NCBI GenBank assembly: GCA_003576745.1
Contig: QEVR01000001.1
Span: forward strand, 368,180-432,179
Direction: 5' to 3'
From: Candidatus Uhrbacteria bacterium
GTDB lineage: Bacteria > Patescibacteriota > Patescibacteriia > 2-12-FULL-60-25
Length of the DNA: 64,000 bases
Numbering within the stretch: position 1 is the stretch's first letter; each line of letters opens with the position of its first letter. The notes below the pieces were generated by a model. It ran no database searches. It saw nothing but the letters and a program-made list of their open reading frames with translations, and had not been told where the DNA came from. Made by a program: the position numbers and the translations under genes. Positions 40,910 through 48,669 of this stretch are shown piece by piece.

Positions 40910-40915
40910 TACAAT
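40910..40915 (+). promoter_or_regulatory. -10 TACAAT of the micro-protein gene, after a short hairpin
   Basis: TACAAT, 12 nt before the ATG at 40928. Just before it is CCGAGGA...TCCTCGG (7 bp hairpin, 40890-40909), possibly the weak end signal of the upstream gene. No Shine-Dalgarno. Confidence 0.5.
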
Positions 40916-40927
40916 AGAATTAACTTT

Positions 40928-41047
40928 ATGGGTAAAACCAAAAGTTCTACATACGGTAAGAAAGAACAAAAAATAGTTCCTGTACGAGGTTACAAAAAGA
41001 AAAATGGCAAGCGCGTGAAGGCGCACAGGCGCTCAACGCCAAATTAG
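40928..41047 (+). CDS. Small basic protein
   Basis: 39 aa: MGKTKSSTYGKKEQKIVPVR, then GYKKKNGKRVKAHRRSTPN. The end (V-R-G-Y-x-x-K-x-G-x-x-V-K-A-H-x-R-S) is a pattern I have seen in small basic proteins of bacteria and phages, with no assigned role. A -10 box 12 nt upstream supports expression. It is convergent with fmt and its last bases overlap the fmt stop. The strong positive charge points to nucleic acid binding. A chance ORF is possible but the codons look coding and the hairpin/-10 arrangement is tidy. Confidence 0.6.
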   Translation: MGKTKSSTYGKKEQKIVPVRGYKKKNGKRVKAHRRSTPN

Positions 41048-41979
41048 TTTCGTAAAAAACTCCTCATCCCCCTCAAAAACTCATTTCCACTCATTGCTTT
41101 CTTCCCCTCCGGCTGAACCTCGACAAGTTCGAGCGCGGTGCCGGAGGTGGCGGCGATGCAGGGGAGGCCGTCGTGGACGAAAGGCGTGCCGGGTTTGAGG
41201 AGTTTTTCGTATTGAAATGCGCGAGCCTTTACAACTTTGAGACGCGTTTCATTCACTATGGTCCATGTTCCTGGCCATGGGTGATAGGCGCGCACCATAC
41301 GTGCAAGTTCGTCGGCTGTCTTTGCCCAGTCCAGGCGTCCGTCGTTTCGGGTGAGGATTTTGCAATAGGTTGCCTTGGACCCGTTCTGTTCTTTGGGTTC
41401 CAGTTTTTCATCCAAGTATGCTGCTAGGGTGTGGGGAAGAACGGTTGCGCCTAGGTTTGCGAGACGGTCATGCAATTCGCCGCCGGTTTCGTCGGGATGA
41501 ATAGCGGTTTGTTCTTCAAGTAGAATGGGGCCTTCATCCATTTTTTCATTGATTTTCATGATTGTAACGCCGGTGCGGTCATCGCCGGCCAAGATTGCGG
41601 CCTGAATGGGCGAGGGACCGCGCCAGCGGGGGAGGAGCGAGCCGTGGACATTAAAAATGCCGTGCTTGGGGAGTTCGAGCATCCAGGACGGGAGGATTTT
41701 GCCGTACGAGACGACGACGAAGGCGTCGCAGGACGGGCCGATGTCTTCGACCCATTTTTTGAAATCTTCTTCTTTCAGTTTTGCCGGCTGTTGTATCTCC
41801 GAAATGCCAAGCTCTTTTGCGGCAACTTTCACGGCTGGCGGCGTAAGCGTCGCGTGACGGCCTACGGGCTTGTCGGGCTGGGTGATGATGCCGGCGATTT
41901 CAAAACGGCCGTCCTCTTTTAAAGCGCGGAGAGAGGGAACGGCGAAGGCGGATGTTCCTAAGAAAAGCAGTTTGTACAT
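41044..41979 (-). CDS. fmt: Methionyl-tRNA formyltransferase
   Basis: 311 aa. Adds formyl from 10-formyl-THF to Met-tRNA(fMet). Seen: MYKLLFLGTSAFAVPSLRAL at the start, TQPDKPVGRHATLTPPAVK, the catalytic-site HGSLLPRWRGPSPIQAAILA and GDDRTGVTIMKINEKMDEGP motifs (Asn-His-Asp site: FNVHGSLLP and the later Asp), and the C-terminal OB-like domain with IRAYHPWPGTWTIV-type sequence (VRAYHPWPG). The start at 41979 is set by the family N-terminus; an in-frame TTG 12 nt earlier lies in the repeat. def is next upstream, the common def-fmt pair. Confidence 0.95.
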   Translation of the reverse strand: MYKLLFLGTSAFAVPSLRALKEDGRFEIAGIITQPDKPVGRHATLTPPAVKVAAKELGISEIQQPAKLKEEDFKKWVEDIGPSCDAFVVVSYGKILPSWMLELPKHGIFNVHGSLLPRWRGPSPIQAAILAGDDRTGVTIMKINEKMDEGPILLEEQTAIHPDETGGELHDRLANLGATVLPHTLAAYLDEKLEPKEQNGSKATYCKILTRNDGRLDWAKTADELARMVRAYHPWPGTWTIVNETRLKVVKARAFQYEKLLKPGTPFVHDGLPCIAATSGTALELVEVQPEGKKAMSGNEFLRGMRSFLRN

Positions 41980-42033
41980 GGTAATTAGCAATTAGCACTT
42001 GGTAAATGTATTTCCTAATTCCTAATTGCTATT
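41980..42033 (-). repeat. Palindromic AATTAGG-word repeat, copy 11
   Basis: On the minus strand: GCAATTAGGAATTAGGAAAT on one side and GCTAATTGCTAATTACC on the other, mirrored around ACATTTACC. Another word type but the same position (stop of def to start of fmt) and architecture. Confidence 0.75.
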
Positions 42034-42519
42034 TTAAACCTTCGTTTTTCCACCCTCTGTCCACGTCTTTACCTTATCGATAAAGAGGATACCGTTCAGG
42101 TGATCGGTTTCATGCTGCCAGACCACGGCAGGGAATCCAGCGAGTTTGAATTCTACGCGCCGGCCGTGGCGATCGATGGCGCGGACATGGATGCGTTTGT
42201 GCCGTTCGACGATGCCGAATTTGCCGGGAACGGAGAGGCAGCCTTCTTCGCCTTCCTGCATGGAGGGTGAGGTTTTGACGATTTCGGGATTCACATACAC
42301 GCCTACGCCGTCCTTTTCCTGTACGGCGATTATGCGCTTTTGAAAACCGATTTGCGGAGCGGCAAGGCCGACGCCGTCGGACTCGAGCATGAAGTCGGCG
42401 AATCGGTCGGCGAATTTTTGGAAGTCGGCGGTCTTTACTTTTTTTACGTCGAACTCCTCCGAACGCTTGCGGAGTTTCGGGTTGGGGTCGGTGAGGATAT
42501 CCCAGGAATCGTAAATCAT
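42034..42519 (-). CDS. def: Peptide deformylase
   Basis: 161 aa metalloenzyme that removes the N-formyl group from new proteins. The three signature motifs are all there: DGVGLAAPQIG (GxGxAAxQ), EGCLSVPG (EGCLS) and WQHETDHLNG (HExxH with the two metal-binding His and the catalytic Glu; the Cys of motif 2 is the third ligand). It starts MIYDSWDILTDPNPKLRKRS, the normal N-terminus. The order priA-like, def, fmt on one strand matches many bacteria. Confidence 0.96.
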   Translation of the reverse strand: MIYDSWDILTDPNPKLRKRSEEFDVKKVKTADFQKFADRFADFMLESDGVGLAAPQIGFQKRIIAVQEKDGVGVYVNPEIVKTSPSMQEGEEGCLSVPGKFGIVERHKRIHVRAIDRHGRRVEFKLAGFPAVVWQHETDHLNGILFIDKVKTWTEGGKTKV

Positions 42520-42530
42520 GACTCGTGAGA

Positions 42531-44363
42531 TTACTCGAAAAATGCAATCGGGTCAAGATCAAAAAGCGTATCCGCCTTTAATAAAGGCTCAATTATAGCC
42601 CGGATTTCGCGGGTTTCCGTTCCCGAGGGGGCGATAAGATGCCCGATATAGCGCTCCGAACGGGAGGAGGGACGGTAGAGCACCGGAAAGGGTCCCTGCA
42701 CCTCAATGTCCGGATAATTCGCGGAACGAGATTTTAGTAATTCGAGCTGGCGGACGGCAAAGGCTTTGGAACCGCGGAAAATCATTTTGAGCAGGCGGTA
42801 CGCAGGTGGCAAGTGGAATTGGCGCCGTTCGTCCAGGTCGGCGGCGAGCATTGCAGCCGTTTTTTCACCGGAGAGCCAGTCTTTGCATTCCATGGCAAGC
42901 TTCGGATCGGCTTGAACCACCAGACGCGCATTATGCGTTTGACAAGAATCTGCGAGGCGGCGGAAGGCAATGCAGAGCCGTTCGCGACGGCGAATGTCCT
43001 CGCTCGACCCGGTCAGGAGAGACAGGTCGGTGAGGATGACGAGAGCAGTTTCTTCGAGCTTCATGAATTGATTCCATTCAGTTATGGAATAAACAGAAGC
43101 TGTGATGTTTTGCGACGCAAGGTCTGTCACTAAACGAATACGACCGGGTCTTGACTTTGAAAGAGATGTCCCGCCGCAGGAAGGGCAGGCGAGCGCCGTG
43201 TCGAGCGTAGCATGACAGCGCGCGCAGGAAAGCGCCTTTCCGGTTACGGAAAGGCCGAATCCGCATACCGGGCATATGGCTGTCCAGCCGCAGTCGGCGC
43301 ATCGCAGGCGCGCCTGCACGCCGTGTACGGGGTGGATGATGCAAGCAGGTCGTTTGCCTTGTGCGTCTTCGAGCTCGATGAGCGCGCGTCCTTGCAAACC
43401 TGAAACGATTGACCAGTCGCGCTTGTGAATATCTACAGTAACGAGATCGGGTGTGAGGTCAGGGATGCGGGTAGGGAGTAGGGCGTGGGGCGTAGGGCGT
43501 GGGGCGTAGGGTTTGGGGAAGCAGGAGCGTGAGAACAGGGACACATTCGGTGTGAGGCCGAAGGATTCAACGAACACGCCAAAGGATGCGGCGGCTTCGG
43601 CGAGCCAACGCGCATCATAACGCGGGCTCAATTCATCCTGCTTATGGTCATCATTCTCGGGTTCATCAATGAATACAGCATCTGCCTCGGCCACAAGCCA
43701 TGCGCCGATACGCGTGGCAACAAGGATGCGATGATCTCCTCGGAGAAAGCCGCTCCAGGCATCAAAGCGCGGCTTCATTGCCTGCGAAGACGTCATGCAA
43801 GAGGCTCCGGCGAGCGTATGAGCAATTATCGGCACGCGCGACGCCCAAGGGGTGAGAATGAGGATGCGTGCATCAGGGGGCTGTTGTTTGACCGAGGCGA
43901 TGAGGCCGGAAGGAGAGAAGAGGTGGTTCGGGAGGAAACAAGTTTCGCGGGGAGTGGGGAGCGGTGAGCGGGGAGCAGGGCAGGAAGCGCTCGGTTGGAT
44001 AGCGGGGAGCATTGCCGATGCCGCTTCCTGCTTACCGCTTACCGATACAGGTTTCTTCGGCAACGTTCCCAGCCATGCGTGCAGGACCGCCGGCCTTGAG
44101 CTGAAACTGCGCGCGGCAAGGCCGTCGAGAAGCGCAAGGGTTTCCGGTTTCAATCGGATGTCCGCGAACCGTTCCGCGACTGGCTTCAGGTTCTCGAACG
44201 CGGATGTTTTTTCGATCGAGCGCACGATGCCGACGGATAGGGCTTTGCGAAATGGAATGCGGATCAGATCGCCGGGTGCGAGATCCAGTCCGTCCGGGAT
44301 AGCGTAATCGAACCATTCTACCCCCCGGGGTGTGCGAAGAGCCGGAATGACGCGGGCGATCAT
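42531..44363 (-). CDS. priA: PriA-like primosomal protein without a Walker A motif
   Basis: 610 aa from ATG 44363; the earlier in-frame start lies in a repeat. Recognisable PriA order: N-terminal DNA-binding domain (ARVIPALRTPRGVEWFDYAI, GDLIRIPFRKALSVGIV), a helicase-like domain with RILVATRIGAWLVAEADAVF, IDEPENDDHKQDELSPRYDA (in place of DEEHD..YKQ..PRYHARD), a full zinc domain with eight Cys (CADCGWTAICPVCG, CARC, CPSCG) and the C-terminal QGPFPVLYRPSSRSERYIGH. The GVTGSGKTE loop is missing and DEEH reads DEPE, so ATP-driven unwinding is unlikely. Two repeat segments are inserted in frame (residues about 105-141 and 276-301). Likely role: fork recognition and loading as a structural protein. 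Confidence 0.88.
   Translation of the reverse strand: MIARVIPALRTPRGVEWFDYAIPDGLDLAPGDLIRIPFRKALSVGIVRSIEKTSAFENLKPVAERFADIRLKPETLALLDGLAARSFSSRPAVLHAWLGTLPKKPVSVSGKQEAASAMLPAIQPSASCPAPRSPLPTPRETCFLPNHLFSPSGLIASVKQQPPDARILILTPWASRVPIIAHTLAGASCMTSSQAMKPRFDAWSGFLRGDHRILVATRIGAWLVAEADAVFIDEPENDDHKQDELSPRYDARWLAEAAASFGVFVESFGLTPNVSLFSRSCFPKPYAPRPTPHALLPTRIPDLTPDLVTVDIHKRDWSIVSGLQGRALIELEDAQGKRPACIIHPVHGVQARLRCADCGWTAICPVCGFGLSVTGKALSCARCHATLDTALACPSCGGTSLSKSRPGRIRLVTDLASQNITASVYSITEWNQFMKLEETALVILTDLSLLTGSSEDIRRRERLCIAFRRLADSCQTHNARLVVQADPKLAMECKDWLSGEKTAAMLAADLDERRQFHLPPAYRLLKMIFRGSKAFAVRQLELLKSRSANYPDIEVQGPFPVLYRPSSRSERYIGHLIAPSGTETREIRAIIEPLLKADTLFDLDPIAFFE
43460..43535 (-). repeat. In-frame mosaic-repeat segment in the priA-like gene (second)
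   Basis: GGGCGTGGGGCGTAGGGCGT is followed by GGGGCGTAGGG on the plus strand: the GTAGGGCGTGGGG word of intergenic copies repeated four times. On the coding strand it gives PKPYAPRPTPHALLPTRIP. A C-rich half-element without its mirror. Confidence 0.85.
43945..44052 (-). repeat. In-frame mosaic-repeat segment in the priA-like gene (first)
   Basis: Plus strand: GGAGTGGGGAGCGGTGAGCG, GGGAGCAGGGCAGGAAGCGC, then the mirror GCTTCCTGCTTACCGCTTAC. A full palindrome of AAGCGGTAAGCAGG words. Coding strand: KQEAASAMLPAIQPSASCPA, then PRSPLPTPRE, between the DNA-binding and helicase-like domains. Confidence 0.85.
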
Positions 44364-44426
44364 AAGGGGCGTAGGAAGCAGGGCGTAGGGGCTGCAGGTG
44401 AATCTACGTCCCACGCCCTATGATGG
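44364..44426 (-). repeat. Mosaic palindromic intergenic repeat, copy 12 (minus strand)
   Basis: Read on the minus strand from the stop of the LigB-like gene: TAGGGCGTGGGACGTAG, a short centre, then CCCTACGCCC and CTTCCTACGCCCC, ending at the priA-like ATG. Same polarity (G-rich arm after the stop codon) as on the plus strand. Confidence 0.85.
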
Positions 44427-45221
44427 CTAGGCCATTTCAAACTTCATCATTAAACACCCCACGCCGAACGGGGCCTCATAGGACAATTCGCGTGGCGTCA
44501 CATTGAGCTCGGACAAAAAGCCGAGCAATGTCATGAGCGGCAGATAGGCGTTCTGTCCGGCAGCTTCGAGCGCTTGTGGATCGAGAGCAAGCATACCCTC
44601 CACGTCCAGCGACTGCATTTTTGTCCGAACGGTGGCATCGAATGCCGGACCCTCGACGCTCGACCCCCCCGGAGACTGCTCATTGAGCTTGTGGGACAGG
44701 TCGGTGGATACAAGAAAAGCGATGCGTTTTGATTCCATGTTCAGGATTTGGCGGAGAGCTTTACCGAATTCCACATGCGCCTGCGCATCGAGTCGAGAGG
44801 GCGCGAGAGGGATGAGCTTCCAATCCTTTAGTTTTTCCGTGAGCAGCAGAAGAGGAATGGTCATGCCATAGTCGATGTCTTCGGCGGAGGTCAGGGTGAA
44901 TGGAATATTATATTTATGTCGGAGGCCGCGTTGAAGATGATCGATGACCAGGAAATCACCTTTGGCCTCGAACAGGGTTTCATGATCCCCGAAGGTTTTG
45001 AGATTGCCGACGTATTTCGGCGCGATATTTGCGCTAAAGGCGTCGGGGTAGCTTTGCGCGTGCGGCGACATGATAACGATGGTTTCCGGACGCGCAAGAT
45101 ACAATTCTTCTTCGAGAGCCTGAAACGATTTTAACGTTGCAGCGAGCGCATCTCGACGCTCCTTGCCTATGCTTTTTGCGAGGAGCGGCGTATGGGAGAC
45201 GAGTGCGCTAAACACGATCAT
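44427..45221 (-). CDS. LigB-like (class III extradiol dioxygenase B/MEMO-type) protein
   Basis: 264 aa. Layout of the LigB/MEMO superfamily: FSALVSHTPLLAKSIGKERR at the N-terminus (His of the metal site), ETIVIMSPHAQSYPDAFSAN (His), DYGMTIPLLLL and AFLVSTDLSHKLNEQSPGG (Asp/His) and the C-terminal FGVGCLMMKFEM. The metal-binding histidines are in the expected positions. True ring-cleaving dioxygenases, AmmeMemoRadiSam B proteins and inactive relatives share this fold; CPR genomes often carry one. No aromatic-degradation genes are near, so I do not call it a dioxygenase in function. It starts 15 nt after the secreted-protein gene. Confidence 0.75.
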   Translation of the reverse strand: MIVFSALVSHTPLLAKSIGKERRDALAATLKSFQALEEELYLARPETIVIMSPHAQSYPDAFSANIAPKYVGNLKTFGDHETLFEAKGDFLVIDHLQRGLRHKYNIPFTLTSAEDIDYGMTIPLLLLTEKLKDWKLIPLAPSRLDAQAHVEFGKALRQILNMESKRIAFLVSTDLSHKLNEQSPGGSSVEGPAFDATVRTKMQSLDVEGMLALDPQALEAAGQNAYLPLMTLLGFLSELNVTPRELSYEAPFGVGCLMMKFEMA

Positions 45222-45235
45222 ACGCGGGGTATTGG

Positions 45236-46669
45236 TTATGATGCCACGGTGAGCAGGGTTTCGGGTTCATTGAGCAGGATTGGCATTCCGGTTGGAACGG
45301 CATCGAGAACGCTTGTCGGTATCGTTTCAATGCTGGACCATTTCCAGCCAAGTTCTTCGAAGATGTCGCCTGATGGGATCGGTCTCTTTTTTCCGTATTC
45401 CATTACGTACACCGCGGGACTTTCCGGATGTTTTACGAGCTCCCCGTCCTTAAAGCCATATGGATCGAGCGTGGTCATGCTGTCGAGTTGTTCCTGGGTA
45501 ATCTGTCGCGGGCGGCGGCCGTTGAAGTACAGCGTCCAGATGGTGGGATTCGGGATGAGCTGTTTCGTATGACCTTCCGCATACCAAATAGCCTTGAGAC
45601 CCGTGACCTGCACCAGCTGGCCTTTGGGATACTGATCGTCGAGTGTGAGCTTATTGCCGATGGCATATGACGCGAGGTCTTCATCGCCTACGTCTTCCAC
45701 CTCATCCATGTTGAATCCGAATTTCCCGAAGGTTTCCATGTTCACGATATGGCGGCGTTCATCATCAACGATAAGCCATATTTGTCCTGCGGGGTTGCGC
45801 AACAGCGCATAATTCGGGAAATTGATCTGCGGTCCCTCTTCATATCCCGCGAGTTCCGAATCGGACACTTCTACGGCTTTTTCCAGATCAACCAGCGTCC
45901 CGGCCACGGTCTGTGAGGCAAAGGGTTTCTTTTTGCCGTATCGGATCCAGTATACCTGTCCCGATGGAATGCCTTTGACCACGGTTCCGTTCGGGAATTT
46001 TTTGGAGAACCATCTCCGCCAAATGGTCCACAGATTCTGGTTTCCGTGGATGTGCGGCGTGTAGGTGTAAAGGGCGGCCGTGGCGAAATTTACGGGAGTT
46101 ATTTCTATGCCGTCGATGATCGTTGTCCGGCCGGGAGACATGCCGGTATTCGTTTGTCCGTTCATGAGCAAGCGCAAATAATACCGTTCCCGCATTTGTT
46201 TCGCGGCATAGTCCAGCTGATTCGCAAAGCCCTTAAAATCCGAAATCGCCGGATCGTCTTTTGAACAAGAATCGCATACGCCGAATCCGGTTGCCCAGTC
46301 GAACTGGCGCTGGGTGGGATACGGGTCTTCGATCAGACTCTGTTCTTTTTGCATGAGCGCTACCAAGAATTTCGGACTGACTTTATAGGTATTCGCCACG
46401 CGTATGATAATGTCGGCTGCGTATTTTTGCGTGCCATCGATGTCCGCCGTGACATAGTGGCCGAGTGTGCCTTTGCTCAGCAAAAATTCCTGCAATCGAT
46501 CGCGGCTCCACGATGCGGAGTCGAATACGTCGTCATCCGTTAGCACGAAATTCGGGTCAAAGGCAGCATCTAATCCGTTCTGGGAATTCGGGACTGTTTG
46601 AGCCTGAAGGGGGAAAACCGGAAAGATGATGGATGTGATAAGGAAGATTGAGAGAAGTCGCTGTTTCAT
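45236..46669 (-). CDS. Secreted protein: lytic-transglycosylase-like N-domain plus KRxI repeats
   Basis: 477 aa with a signal peptide (MKQRLLSIFLITSIIFPVFP, then LQAQT). Residues about 45-215 form a lysozyme-like helical domain: ADIIIRVANTYKVSPKFLVA, LMQKEQSLIEDPYP (Glu likely catalytic), QRQFDWATGFGVCDSC and ATAALYTYTPHIHGNQNLWT. The second half carries at least four copies of a 40-60 residue beta repeat with a W-x-(x)-x-x-G-K-K/R-x-P-I-x-S core: YWIRYGKKKPFASQ, IWLIVDDERRHIVN, IWYAEGHTKQLIPN, VYVMEYGKKRPIPSG. I read it as a wall-cutting or wall-binding enzyme. A -10 box 7 nt upstream predicts a leaderless mRNA. Confidence 0.75.
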   Translation of the reverse strand: MKQRLLSIFLITSIIFPVFPLQAQTVPNSQNGLDAAFDPNFVLTDDDVFDSASWSRDRLQEFLLSKGTLGHYVTADIDGTQKYAADIIIRVANTYKVSPKFLVALMQKEQSLIEDPYPTQRQFDWATGFGVCDSCSKDDPAISDFKGFANQLDYAAKQMRERYYLRLLMNGQTNTGMSPGRTTIIDGIEITPVNFATAALYTYTPHIHGNQNLWTIWRRWFSKKFPNGTVVKGIPSGQVYWIRYGKKKPFASQTVAGTLVDLEKAVEVSDSELAGYEEGPQINFPNYALLRNPAGQIWLIVDDERRHIVNMETFGKFGFNMDEVEDVGDEDLASYAIGNKLTLDDQYPKGQLVQVTGLKAIWYAEGHTKQLIPNPTIWTLYFNGRRPRQITQEQLDSMTTLDPYGFKDGELVKHPESPAVYVMEYGKKRPIPSGDIFEELGWKWSSIETIPTSVLDAVPTGMPILLNEPETLLTVAS

Positions 46670-46676
46670 AGGCCGT

Positions 46677-46682
46677 ATCTTA
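46677..46682 (-). promoter_or_regulatory. -10 TAAGAT of the secreted-protein gene
   Basis: TAAGAT on the minus strand, 7 nt before the ATG, no Shine-Dalgarno. The same hexamer as at secA. Confidence 0.5.
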
Positions 46683-46739
46683 GCAGGAGGAGGGTTTTTG
46701 AGCTACCCTGTACGGTGCGTCGTTTTTACGGCATTTTCT

Positions 46740-47016
46740 CGCTAGGAGGATGAAATTGGATGGGTTGGGGTGCGTTGGGCGTAGTTGCGTAGTTACGTAG
46801 GGGGGAAAGTATGTAGTTGCGTAGGACATGGTCGTAGGGCGAGACTGTGCGCCATGAGACTTGCGCCCCGTAACCCGTTCCCTTTGCCCTGGGTCTGTAG
46901 GATCGTAGGTCCGTAAGACCGTAATCTGTAAGCCATGCGCCCCGTAACCCGAACCCCGTAACCAGTAACCCGTTCCCTTTGCTTTGCCCTGTAACCCGCT
47001 TCCCTTTTTCAACGCC
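46740..47016 (+). repeat. Mosaic palindromic intergenic repeat, copy 13 (double)
   Basis: Two partial elements in series. GTTGCGTAGTTACGTAGG words, GCGCCATGAGACTTGCGCC, CCCGTAACCCGTTCCC, then the GGTCTGTAGGATCGTAGG block identical to copy 2 over 32 nt, then GCCATGCGCCCCGTAACCCG, more CCGTAACC words and CCCTTTGC words up to the next ATG. It fills the 347 nt gap; no gene seen. Confidence 0.85.
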
Positions 47017-48669
47017 ATGGAATTCTATTCATCGTCACGAATGATTTGGATCATCGGCGGCGCCATTGCCGTCATCATTCTTTTGTATATGGGATCAGAG
47101 TTTCAGCGCGTGAGCACGTCAATGTTCGCATCTCCGGACGAGACGGCCGTGTATGTATTTGCGCAAGCATGGACGCCGGGTGGCGGATTCCGTCTTCCGC
47201 ACGGCTTGCCTCCCGATATTCAGGAATACGCAGGCCTGCATCCTCGAAGCATGGTGCGGCAGGGCGAATTTCTTGTGCCAGTGGGTTTTTTGGGAATGCC
47301 GCTTTTGGCAGCTCTTTCAGAGCGCATACGCGCCGGAGCAGGCGCGTATCTCACGCTATTGCTGGTTCTTACGGCCGCATATCCACTGTGGAATCTCGCG
47401 GGATCATGGAGGCGCAAAAAGATCGCCGCGCTTACGGTTCTTTTTTTCCTGACATTCCCAACCGTCCTCCTGTATGAAAATCGCGGTCTCTTTCCGAATC
47501 TGCCCGTTGTTGCGCTCGCGCTTTGGAGCGTGTGGGCGTGGCAGGAGATCGGGGTGCGATATTCCGTAATTCGTGGGACACGGGGGATGTGGAACGAGAT
47601 GTTCATTGCCATCATTGCCGGGTTGACGCTCGGACTTGCGCTTATCATTCGGCCTCTTGAAGCCGTATGGGTGCTTCCGTGGGTCGCATGGGGAATGTGG
47701 CGTGGCTGGGAGAAAAGCGCGAGTGTGATGTACGGGGTCGCTGCCGGTATCGGAGCGGCTGTTTGCGGCATCGGCGTATGGGTGGCAGCAAAAACCTATC
47801 CATATGCCACCGGCGGCTATCTTCCGCCCGTCGGATATGTTCTTCGAGATCAGGCAATGCAACAAACAATTGTTGATACGTCATCCCGAACAGAAATGAA
47901 TTTTCGCTTGCCGTATGGCTTTCATCCCCGCGCGGTATGGGAAAACGTGCGCGTGTACATGCTGACATATCTTGGTTTATGGACGGGAACCGCCTTGGCG
48001 GGGATGTACGCGGCTCTGCGAAGGGAATGGAAACGGGAGCAGACGATATTCCTCGCGATGATCGCTTGGACAGTGTTGTCCTTGCTGTTCATGTACGGGC
48101 AGTCCGTGTATGCGGATAATATCCGCGGCAATGCTTCGCTTGGAAATTCCTTTTTGCGCTATCTCCTTCCACTCACCCCGTTGCTAGCATATGGCATGGC
48201 TCTTGCGGTTGAAGCGGCATGGCGCTTGCCGCATCGAGGGAATGTTCTTGGAGCCATGGCCGCAATTTTCCTTCTCTTGGCCGGCATCGTTACGGCGTAT
48301 GCCCGCGACGAGGAGGGGATACTGCAGACGCGGTACGAGATTGGCAGATACGCGCAAATACGCCGTGAAACGGAGCGCAGCATTCCCGCAGGTTCCATTA
48401 TTTTATCGGAGCGATCGGATAAAATATTCGCGTCCGGCTCTTTTACCGCTGTAAGCCCCATACCGGATGCCGAAACATTGTCCGCCCTGCAGGCTTCGCC
48501 GCATCGCATATTTTTATTTCATCGTCTTCCGTCGTCTGATACGGAGCCGCTTTTCGGCTTTTCCGGCTGGAAATTGCTTTACTATATCGGCAATGAAGGC
48601 ATGTATCTTCTGAAAGACGAGAACGTCCTTTCTTCTCCGAACATGCAGTTTTTCCCTCTTTCCCCATGA
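47017..48669 (+). CDS. Integral membrane glycosyltransferase (GT-C, PMT/ArnT-like) candidate
   Basis: 550 aa with about eleven membrane helices. After TM1 comes a long loop with SPDETAVYVFAQAW (an Asp-Glu pair in the first loop, as in GT-C enzymes), ENRGLFPNLPVVALALWSV, LALIIRPLEAVWVLP, and a C-terminal outer domain ending SSPNMQFFPLSP. GT-C enzymes use polyprenyl-phosphate sugars outside the membrane. The Asp/Glu motif is weaker than in PMT, so a related membrane protein is possible. The stop overlaps the next start (ATGA). The ATG at 47017 starts right after a mosaic repeat. Confidence 0.65.
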   Translation: MEFYSSSRMIWIIGGAIAVIILLYMGSEFQRVSTSMFASPDETAVYVFAQAWTPGGGFRLPHGLPPDIQEYAGLHPRSMVRQGEFLVPVGFLGMPLLAALSERIRAGAGAYLTLLLVLTAAYPLWNLAGSWRRKKIAALTVLFFLTFPTVLLYENRGLFPNLPVVALALWSVWAWQEIGVRYSVIRGTRGMWNEMFIAIIAGLTLGLALIIRPLEAVWVLPWVAWGMWRGWEKSASVMYGVAAGIGAAVCGIGVWVAAKTYPYATGGYLPPVGYVLRDQAMQQTIVDTSSRTEMNFRLPYGFHPRAVWENVRVYMLTYLGLWTGTALAGMYAALRREWKREQTIFLAMIAWTVLSLLFMYGQSVYADNIRGNASLGNSFLRYLLPLTPLLAYGMALAVEAAWRLPHRGNVLGAMAAIFLLLAGIVTAYARDEEGILQTRYEIGRYAQIRRETERSIPAGSIILSERSDKIFASGSFTAVSPIPDAETLSALQASPHRIFLFHRLPSSDTEPLFGFSGWKLLYYIGNEGMYLLKDENVLSSPNMQFFPLSP

